From: Actinomycetes bacterium
GTDB taxonomy: Bacteria; Actinomycetota; Actinomycetes; Propionibacteriales; Propionibacteriaceae
DNA: 5,300 nucleotides
NCBI GenBank assembly: GCA_023437345.1
Contig: JAEZGC010000089.1
Coordinates: 1-5,300, forward strand
Reading direction: 5' to 3'
Shown in pieces: positions 1-3,822 of the stretch. The notes under the pieces were generated by a model. The model made no database searches. It was not told the origin of the DNA and saw only the letters and a program-made list of their open reading frames with translations. Position 1 is the stretch's first letter; each line of letters opens with the position of its first letter. The position numbers were made by a program, and so were the translations under genes.

Positions 1-1
1 G

Positions 2-88
2 CCCGAACGCGGCTGGGTGCCGTGGGTGGCCGGCGGCGCCGTGGCCGCGGCCGGGGCTGTCTGGTGGGCGCGCCGCCGGCGCGGGTGA
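2..88 (+). CDS. C-terminal end of a membrane-anchored protein (partial)
   Basis: This is an open frame from the window edge to a TGA at 86-88, giving 28 residues. They form one hydrophobic stretch (GWVPWVAGGAVAAAGAVWW) followed by a basic tail (ARRRRG). That is the pattern of a C-terminal transmembrane anchor with a positively charged cytoplasmic end, as in tail-anchored proteins, cell-wall enzymes and the ends of sortase substrates. No LPXTG motif is visible in the part present, and the catalytic or extracellular part is outside the window, so no function is assigned. The gene converges on the chorismate mutase gene, with one base between the two stop codons. The overlapping frame starting near position 22 is Arg-rich, low in complexity and runs antisense through the mutase, so it is not preferred. 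Confidence 0.5.
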   Translation, partial: PERGWVPWVAGGAVAAAGAVWWARRRRG

Positions 89-89
89 G

Positions 90-380
90 TCAGGGCTGGC
101 TGGACTGGATCGCCGCGTGGTGGCGGACCACCTCGGCCACGATGAAGGTGAGGAACTTCTCGGCGAACTCGGGGTCGAGGTTGCTCTGGCTCGCCAGCTG
201 GCGAAGCCTTGCTATCTGTTCCACCTCACGATCGGGATCGGCGGGCGACAGCCCCCGTTCCCGCTTCAGCAGGCCGATCTGCTGGGTGATCTTGAACCGC
301 TCGGCGAGCAGGCTGACGATGGCGGTGTCGAGGTTGTCGATCGAACCGCGCAGGCGGTCGAGCTCCGGATCGGTCTGCAC
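90..380 (-). CDS. Chorismate mutase, AroQ fold, short monofunctional form
   Basis: This 96-residue protein should convert chorismate to prephenate, the entry step to phenylalanine and tyrosine, in the cytoplasm. The family is an all-helical intertwined dimer of about 90 residues per chain. The residues that bind the substrate in the E. coli P-protein mutase domain are present at the same numbers: Arg11, Arg28, Lys39, Asp48, Arg51 and Glu52 (the last three within DPDRE). The position equivalent to E. coli Gln88 is His88 within VRHHAAI. The start is the GTG at 378-380: frame continuing upstream is unlike the family, and a TACGCT box lies 6 nt upstream, which suggests a leaderless mRNA; no well-placed Shine-Dalgarno is seen. 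The gene lies 86 nt downstream of cysE on the same strand, but the putative promoter suggests separate expression. It shares no pathway with its sulfur neighbours. Family assignment is firm; only the exact start is uncertain. Confidence 0.9.
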   Translation of the reverse strand: MQTDPELDRLRGSIDNLDTAIVSLLAERFKITQQIGLLKRERGLSPADPDREVEQIARLRQLASQSNLDPEFAEKFLTFIVAEVVRHHAAIQSSQP

Positions 381-386
381 CCGCCC

Positions 387-392
387 AGCGTA
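387..392 (-). promoter_or_regulatory. Putative -10 box of a leaderless chorismate mutase transcript
   Basis: On the minus strand TACGCT matches the actinobacterial TANNNT -10 consensus and ends exactly 6 nt before the GTG at 380. Transcription would begin at or next to the G of the start codon, giving a leaderless mRNA. No convincing -35 hexamer is present 16-19 nt upstream (that DNA is a GGC-rich run). This is an inference from spacing and from the lack of a well-placed Shine-Dalgarno. Confidence 0.35.
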
Positions 393-466
393 GGGGACTG
401 CCTCCGCTCCGCCGCCGCCGACCACGCCCGCGACGGGGACGCGAGCCGCCGGCGGGAACCGTCCGG

Positions 467-1018
467 TCAGGCGACTATGTCGCCGGGGGAGGTGTTCGCC
501 GGGATTCCGGTGACCACCGAGTTGGGCGGCACGTCCTTGACCACAAGCGCGTTGGCGCCGACCTTGGTGCCGTCGCCGATGGTGATCGGGCCGATGATCT
601 TCGCCCCGGCGCCGAGCAGGACGTTGCTGCCGATCGTGGGGTGACGCTTGAACCGGCCGCGGGACCGTCCGCCGAGGGTGACCTGGTGGTACATCAGGAC
701 GTCGTCGCCGACCTCCGCGGTCTCGCCGATCACCACTCCCATGCCGTGGTCGATGAAGAAGCGGCGGCCGATCACTGCGCCGGGATGGATCTCGACCCCC
801 GTCATCGCGCGGGCGACCTGCGAGATGATCCGGGCCAGTGGACGCAGCGCCGGACGGGACACCCACAGCTTGTGGCACAACCGGTACGCCCACACCGCGT
901 GGACCCCGGGGTAGGTCAGGGCGACGAGCAGCCTGGAGGTCGCGGCCGGGTCCTCCCGCATGGCGGCGTCGAGGTCCTCCCGGACCCGCCGCCAGGCGGC
1001 TTTCAGCAGGGGTCTCAT
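467..1018 (-). CDS. cysE: Serine O-acetyltransferase
   Basis: This 183-residue enzyme transfers acetyl from acetyl-CoA to L-serine, giving O-acetylserine, the carbon skeleton for cysteine. It is the short bacterial form: a helical N-terminus (about residues 1-65), then a left-handed beta-helix of hexapeptide repeats (about 75-175). The family signature EIHPGAVIG (76-84) is followed by IDHGMGVVIGETA (89-101), which carries the Asp90-His91 catalytic pair. His126 in KRHPTIG is the second active-site His. GAGAKIIGP and KVGANALVV are later coils, and VPPNSVVTGIPA is the usual end of the helix. The ATG at 1018 is chosen because GGAGAG sits 2 nt upstream; a GTG 13 codons further upstream in frame is possible but has no better site. 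The protein ends in GDIVA, without the terminal Ile that inserts into the CysK active site in well-studied cysteine synthase complexes. It lies 154 nt downstream of cysK on the same strand. Confidence 0.95.
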   Translation of the reverse strand: MRPLLKAAWRRVREDLDAAMREDPAATSRLLVALTYPGVHAVWAYRLCHKLWVSRPALRPLARIISQVARAMTGVEIHPGAVIGRRFFIDHGMGVVIGETAEVGDDVLMYHQVTLGGRSRGRFKRHPTIGSNVLLGAGAKIIGPITIGDGTKVGANALVVKDVPPNSVVTGIPANTSPGDIVA

Positions 1019-1044
1019 TGCTCTCCGTCCGTTCCGGTCGCCCC

Positions 1045-1075
1045 ACTCTGTCACCCTGGCCGATCCGGCTGTCAA
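1045..1075 (-). promoter_or_regulatory. Possible weak promoter for cysE
   Basis: On the minus strand a perfect TTGACA (1070-1075) is followed after 19 nt by CAGAGT (1045-1050), a poor -10 that keeps only the A at position 2 and the T at position 6. The 19-nt spacing is also longer than ideal. Its position, between the hairpin after cysK and the cysE start, is where an internal promoter would be needed if the hairpin terminates transcription. Evidence is thin. Confidence 0.25.
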
Positions 1076-1082
1076 CGGCCGA

Positions 1083-1114
1083 GGCCCGCCCCGGGATATC
1101 GCACGGGGCGGGCC
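1083..1114 (-). terminator. Strong GC hairpin between cysK and cysE, possible terminator
   Basis: A perfect 11-bp inverted repeat (GGCCCGCCCCG at 1083-1093 with CGGGGCGGGCC at 1104-1114) encloses a 10-nt loop, GGATATCGCA. It lies 58 nt beyond the cysK stop in the direction of metY-cysK transcription. No T-run follows it on the minus strand, so it is not a canonical intrinsic terminator. U-less hairpins have been proposed to act as terminators in actinobacteria, and one can also serve as an intercistronic 3'-end stabiliser that lowers cysE expression. Confidence 0.45.
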
Positions 1115-1138
1115 GGGCCGGCCAGGGCGCTGCTGCCT

Positions 1139-1162
1139 GGGCGCGGCTTGCGGTCCGCGCCC
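1139..1162 (-). terminator. Second GC hairpin just downstream of cysK
   Basis: A perfect 8-bp inverted repeat (GGGCGCGG at 1139-1146 with CCGCGCCC at 1155-1162) has an 8-nt loop and starts 10 nt past the cysK stop codon. Two more G-C pairs can form beyond one mismatch. With the hairpin at 1083-1114 it makes a tandem pair, which suggests transcript processing or partial termination rather than chance. In DNA this GC-rich, short repeats do arise by chance, so confidence is modest. Confidence 0.35.
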
Positions 1163-1172
1163 GGGCCGGCGG

Positions 1173-2105
1173 TCAGTCGAGCAGGTCGGCGTACAGCGCC
1201 GTGGACAGGTAGCGCTCACCCCACGACGGGATGACCACGACTATCGTCTTGCCGGCATTGGCCGGGTCACCGGCGAGCTCCGCGGCCGCCCGCAGCGCGG
1301 CGCCGGACGAGATACCGACCAGCAGGCCCTCCTCCTTCGCCGCCCGGCGTGCCCAGGCCAGGGCGTCGTCGGAGGTCACCTTGATGATCCTGTCGATCAG
1401 CGAGGTGTCGAGGATGTCGGGGATGAAGCCGGCGCTGATGCCCTGGATCTTGTGGACGCCCTTCGGCTCGCCGGACAGCACGGCGGACTCGGCAGCCTCC
1501 ACAGCGATCAGCTGCACCTCGGGCTTGCGGGCCTTCAGCACCTGACCGACTCCGGTGATGGTGCCGCCGGTGCCGATCCCCGAGACGAAGAAGTCGACCT
1601 GGCCGTCGGTGTCGGCCCAGACCTCCTCGCCGGTGGTCTTGCGGTGGATGTCGACGTTGGCCTGGTTCTCGAACTGGCGGGCCAGGATCGCCCCAGGGGT
1701 CGAGGCGACGATCTCCTCGGCCTTGGCGCGCGCCCCACCGATGCCGTCCGGCCCGGGGGTGAGGACGAGCTCGGCGCCGAACGCCCGCAGCACGGCACGA
1801 CGCTCCTTCGAGAAGGTCTCGGGCAGGGCGATGATGACCTTGTAGCCGCGGGCAGCTCCGACCCAGGCCAGCGCGATGCCGGTGTTGCCCGAGGTCGCCT
1901 CGACAATGGTCCCGCCGGGCTGGAGCGAGCCGTCGGCCTCGGCCGCGTCCACAATCGCCACGCCGATGCGGTCCTTCACCGACTTGGCCGGGTTGTAGTA
2001 CTCGAGCTTGGCGAGCACAGTCGCCTGGGAGTCGCCGTAGAGCCGGTTGATCTTCACCAGCGGGGTGCGGCCGATCAGCTCGGTCGCGTCGTTGTAATAC
2101 GCCAT
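1173..2105 (-). CDS. cysK: O-acetylserine sulfhydrylase (cysteine synthase A)
   Basis: This 310-residue PLP enzyme (fold-type II) replaces the acetate of O-acetylserine with sulfide to give L-cysteine. Lys44 in AKSVKDRIG forms the PLP Schiff base. TSGNTG (71-76) is the substrate-carboxylate loop, QFENQAN (144-150) is the family signature, and GIGTGGT (176-182) is the PLP-phosphate loop. GISSGAA (264-270) contains the Ser that contacts the PLP ring nitrogen. Length matches the family (about 305-320). The ATG at 2105 is preceded by AAGGA with 7 nt spacing. It starts 30 nt downstream of the metY stop, so the two are surely co-transcribed and share the metY attenuator. The protein has no Cys and no Met except the initiator; the PETMS motif of relatives reads PETFS here (Phe98). 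Cystathionine beta-synthase is a related alternative, but the short length without CBS domains argues against it. Confidence 0.96.
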   Translation of the reverse strand: MAYYNDATELIGRTPLVKINRLYGDSQATVLAKLEYYNPAKSVKDRIGVAIVDAAEADGSLQPGGTIVEATSGNTGIALAWVGAARGYKVIIALPETFSKERRAVLRAFGAELVLTPGPDGIGGARAKAEEIVASTPGAILARQFENQANVDIHRKTTGEEVWADTDGQVDFFVSGIGTGGTITGVGQVLKARKPEVQLIAVEAAESAVLSGEPKGVHKIQGISAGFIPDILDTSLIDRIIKVTSDDALAWARRAAKEEGLLVGISSGAALRAAAELAGDPANAGKTIVVVIPSWGERYLSTALYADLLD

Positions 2106-2135
2106 GAGGTGTTCCTTCGTGTGGTGTGGAGGCGG

Positions 2136-3443
2136 TCAGACGGTTGCGGCGAGGGCCTGGTCGACCTTTGCCAGGGCCTGTTCGATGTCGGCGATCAGGT
2201 CGTCGGGGTGCTCGATACCCAGCGAGAGCCGCACCATTTCCGGCGCGACCCCGGCAGCCACCAGCTCGTCCTCGGTCAGCTGGGAGTGGGTGGTGGTGGC
2301 GTTGTGGATGGCCAGCGACTTGGCGTCGCCGATATTGGCGAGGTGGGAGAACAGCTGGAGCGACTCGACGAACGTCGAGCCGGCCTCGCGCCCGGCCTTC
2401 AGGCCGAAGGAAAGGATGCCGCCGTAGCCGCGTCCGGTGAAGACCCGGTCGGCGACCTCCTTCGACGGCGAGGAGTCCAGCCCGGGGTAGCTCACCCAGG
2501 CCACGGCCGGGTGCTGCTCGAGGTGGCGGGCGACGGTGAGCGCATTGGACGAGTGCCGCTCCAGCCGCAGGTGGAGCGTCTCAAGGCCCTGCAGCAGCTG
2601 CCAGGCGTTGAACGGCGAGATCGCCGCCCCGGTGTTGCGCAGCAGGACGGTCCTGGCCCGGATGATGTACGCCGCGGGACCGGCGGCGTCGGTCCACACC
2701 ACGCCGTGGTACGCGCCGTCCGGGGCAGTCAGGCCGGGGAATCGCTCGGCGTGCGCCGTCCAGTCGAACCGGCCGGAGTCGACGACGATCCCGCCGATCG
2801 AGGTGCCGTGGCCGCCCAGGTACTTGGTGGCTGAGTAGACCGCGACGTCGACGCCGTGGTCGAAGACCCGCGACAGGATCGGGGTCGGCACCGTGTTGTC
2901 GACTATGAACGGCAGCCCCTGGGCGTGGGCGGCGGCCGACCAGGCGTCCAGGTCGATGACGTTGATCGCCGGGTTGCCGACGGTCTCACCGAACACCAGC
3001 TTGGTGCGCTCGTCCACCACCGCGGCCAGGTCCTCGGGACGGCTGGGATCGACGAACCGCGCCTCGATCCCGAACTGCGGCAGGGTGTGGGCGAACAACG
3101 CGTAGGTACCGCCGTACAACGTGGACAGCGCGACTATGTTGTCGCCGGCCGAGGCGAGGTTCAGCACGGCGTAGGTCACGGCCGAGGACCCCGAGGCGGT
3201 GGCGAGTGCCCCGACGCCTCCCTCCAGGGCGTTCACCCTGGCCTCGAACACGGACTGGGTGGGGTTCATGATCCGGGTGTAGATGTTGCCCGGCACCCGC
3301 AGCGCGAAGAGGTCGGCGGCGTGCTGGGTGTCGTCGAACACGTAGGACGTCGTCTGGTAGATCGGGACGGCGCGGGAGTTGGTGGCCGGGTCGGCGTCCT
3401 CCTGGCCGGCGTGGACGGCGAGCGTGTCCGGGTTGAGCGACAT
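2136..3443 (-). CDS. metY: O-acetylhomoserine sulfhydrylase
   Basis: This 435-residue PLP enzyme of the Cys/Met metabolism family (fold-type I) uses sulfide and O-acetylhomoserine to make homocysteine, which MetE or MetH then methylates to methionine. Lys207 in SATKYLGGHG binds PLP; Asp182 in IVDNT pairs with the PLP ring nitrogen; Tyr55 and Arg57 (IYTRIMNPT) reach the neighbouring subunit's cofactor; ASGSSAV (83-89) holds the phosphate, and Tyr110 in TLYGGTY stacks on the ring. Arg405 in VRLSLGIEH should bind the substrate carboxylate. The length of about 430, longer than the roughly 380-400 of MetB/MetC, and the insert around 230-270 (with GAYHGVVW) mark the MetY branch. The ATG at 3443 follows AGGAGA with 5 nt spacing. 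It is the first enzyme gene of the operon, 105 nt downstream of the leader ORF stop. It contains no Cys and only three Met. Confidence 0.95.
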   Translation of the reverse strand: MSLNPDTLAVHAGQEDADPATNSRAVPIYQTTSYVFDDTQHAADLFALRVPGNIYTRIMNPTQSVFEARVNALEGGVGALATASGSSAVTYAVLNLASAGDNIVALSTLYGGTYALFAHTLPQFGIEARFVDPSRPEDLAAVVDERTKLVFGETVGNPAINVIDLDAWSAAAHAQGLPFIVDNTVPTPILSRVFDHGVDVAVYSATKYLGGHGTSIGGIVVDSGRFDWTAHAERFPGLTAPDGAYHGVVWTDAAGPAAYIIRARTVLLRNTGAAISPFNAWQLLQGLETLHLRLERHSSNALTVARHLEQHPAVAWVSYPGLDSSPSKEVADRVFTGRGYGGILSFGLKAGREAGSTFVESLQLFSHLANIGDAKSLAIHNATTTHSQLTEDELVAAGVAPEMVRLSLGIEHPDDLIADIEQALAKVDQALAATV

Positions 3444-3448
3444 GGGGA

Positions 3449-3475
3449 TCTCCTGTACTCGAGGTGAGGCTACAG
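3449..3475 (-). promoter_or_regulatory. metY ribosome-binding site within a weak inverted repeat
   Basis: AGGAGA (3449-3454) is the metY Shine-Dalgarno. A 5-bp inverted repeat, CTGTA (3471-3475) with TACAG (3453-3457) and a 13-nt loop, ends on the first two bases of the Shine-Dalgarno. Closed, it could partly hide the site. A stem this short with so long a loop is weak by itself, so this would matter only as part of a larger fold. Confidence 0.3.
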
Positions 3476-3480
3476 CGGCT

Positions 3481-3540
3481 GGGCGGGGGTGGGTAGGCGA
3501 AAGGGCACCCGGTGCGGGCGTCGGTGAGTGGGGTCGGGCA
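3481..3540 (-). promoter_or_regulatory. C-rich, G-poor mRNA segment, candidate Rho-loading (rut) region
   Basis: Read as metY-strand RNA, these 60 nt contain 35 C and only 11 G, with runs such as ACCCACCCCCGCCC. Such skewed, weakly folded RNA is what the Rho factor loads onto. It starts just after the leader ORF stop and ends before the metY ribosome-binding site, where ribosome release at the leader stop would leave it naked. The complementary plus strand has four G-runs of three or more and could form a quadruplex in the template, though one loop is 9 nt. The composition is directly counted; the Rho role is inference. Confidence 0.35.
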
Positions 3541-3548
3541 GCGTGGGA

Positions 3549-3620
3549 TCAGTGCGCGCGACAGCAGTCCATCGACGGCATGGTGCGACAACACATGGTC
3601 GCGGCGCGCATCAGGGACAT
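3549..3620 (-). CDS. Cys/Met-rich leader peptide of the metY-cysK attenuator
   Basis: This 23-codon ORF starts at ATG 3618-3620 and stops at TGA 3549-3551. It has Cys at 10, 11, 19 and 20 (within MCCR and DCCR) and Met at 1, 4, 9, 14 and 17, so 9 of 23 residues carry sulfur. The ATG is 7 nt behind the TACAGT -10 box, so the mRNA should begin at or next to it and be translated leaderless; there is no Shine-Dalgarno. Leaderless Cys-rich upstream ORFs before sulfur-metabolism genes are known in mycobacteria, where ribosome stalling at the Cys codons under cysteine shortage raises expression downstream. Three of the four Cys codons are TGT, while all six Cys codons in the cysE and guaA frames are TGC; a scarcer codon would sharpen sensing. 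The peptide probably has no function beyond being translated. The tandem Cys pairs, promoter spacing and downstream genes agree; no expression is shown. Confidence 0.75.
   Translation of the reverse strand: MSLMRAATMCCRTMPSMDCCRAH
3553..3610 (-). promoter_or_regulatory. Hairpin across the leader ORF
   Basis: TGCGCGC (minus strand, 3604-3610, codons 4-6) is perfectly complementary to GCGCGCA (3553-3559, codons 21-23 of the leader). The stem can extend past one mismatch by a G-U and a C-G pair. The second arm begins right after the second Cys pair. A ribosome waiting at Cys10-Cys11 would keep the first arm open and alter downstream folding, while free RNA would close it. Another register (CGCGAC with GTCGCG) competes. 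This is seen by eye, with no energy calculation. Confidence 0.35.
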
Positions 3621-3627
3621 GCCCCGG

Positions 3628-3657
3628 ACTGTAGTTGACCGCTCAAAAGGTGGTCAA
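3628..3657 (-). promoter_or_regulatory. Promoter of the leader peptide-metY-cysK operon
   Basis: The -35 box TTGACC (3652-3657) is five of six to consensus; the spacer is 18 nt; the -10 box TACAGT (3628-3633) fits TANNNT. The A of the leader ATG is the eighth base after the -10 box, so the transcript should start at 3620 or 3621. The untranslated region before metY, leader ORF included, would then be about 177 nt. This is the best-looking promoter in the window. Confidence 0.7.
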
Positions 3658-3658
3658 C
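3634..3658. promoter_or_regulatory. Inverted repeat over the metY promoter, candidate operator
   Basis: GTTGACC (3634-3640) and GGTCAAC (3652-3658) form a perfect 7-bp inverted repeat with 11 nt between the arms. One arm contains the -35 box and the other lies in the spacer right against the -10 box. A dimeric repressor bound here would block RNA polymerase. It does not resemble the TAGAC-N6-GTCTA site of the corynebacterial sulfur repressor McbR, and no regulator gene is in the window, so the binding protein is unknown. Confidence 0.45.
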
Positions 3659-3785
3659 CGGTCCGCCCAGCGAGATGCCCGGGATGCGGCACAAGCCGGG
3701 GGATTCGGGGGGTTGGTGTGGATAGTGCACGCCGGTGGCGTCTGGTTCCCGGATTGTGTCGGGACGGGGTGCGGGTTCGGCGGCG
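3659..3785. other. Non-coding spacer between divergent promoters
   Basis: I find no gene here. It holds a G-rich stretch on the plus strand (GGGGG and GGGGGG near 3698-3712), a 5-bp hairpin ACGCC-GGT-GGCGT (3729-3741) and a bulged TCCCG/CGGGA repeat near 3747-3764. None has a context that suggests a job. The region could hold upstream regulatory sites for guaA. Confidence 0.4.
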
Positions 3786-3815
3786 TCGAGCGGACAAGGG
3801 CGCGGCCAATAGACT
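3786..3815 (+). promoter_or_regulatory. Promoter of a leaderless guaA mRNA
   Basis: TAGACT (3810-3815) fits the TANNNT -10 box and lies exactly 7 nt before the guaA ATG, the same spacing as for the leader peptide on the other strand. An 18-nt spacer leads back to TCGAGC (3786-3791), a weak -35 with three matches to TTGACA. No Shine-Dalgarno precedes the ATG, which supports a leaderless message. Confidence 0.5.
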
Positions 3816-3822
3816 GCCGCGC

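Noticed and set aside
960..2834. Long open frame on the plus strand (624 codons)
   Set aside because: It runs antisense to cysE, cysK and metY, is rich in Gly/Arg/Asp low-complexity sequence and shows no domain. It is an expected by-product of GC-biased third positions.
3476..3505. G-quadruplex on the plus strand
   Set aside because: There are four runs of three or more G, but the last loop is 9 nt. The C-rich RNA made from the other strand is the more likely functional form.
2986..3594. Minus-strand frame overlapping the leader and the start of metY in another register
   Set aside because: Its part within metY is a frame-shifted, Arg-rich version of the enzyme, and its GTG start lies inside the leader ORF without a Shine-Dalgarno.
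3444..3627. SAM-responsive riboswitch before metY
   Set aside because: SAM riboswitches do precede metY-type genes in some bacteria, but I could not find the stems of any SAM class I know. The leader ORF and promoter account for the region better. A covariance-model search of 3444-3660 would settle it.
3684..3725. 13-codon plus-strand ORF beginning MRHKPGD
   Set aside because: It has no promoter at the right spacing and no clear ribosome-binding site, and contains no codon repeats that would suit a leader peptide.
3698..3764. G-rich tract and two short hairpins between the divergent promoters
   Set aside because: Stems are 5 bp, with no T-run and no nearby gene end; at this GC content they are within chance expectation.
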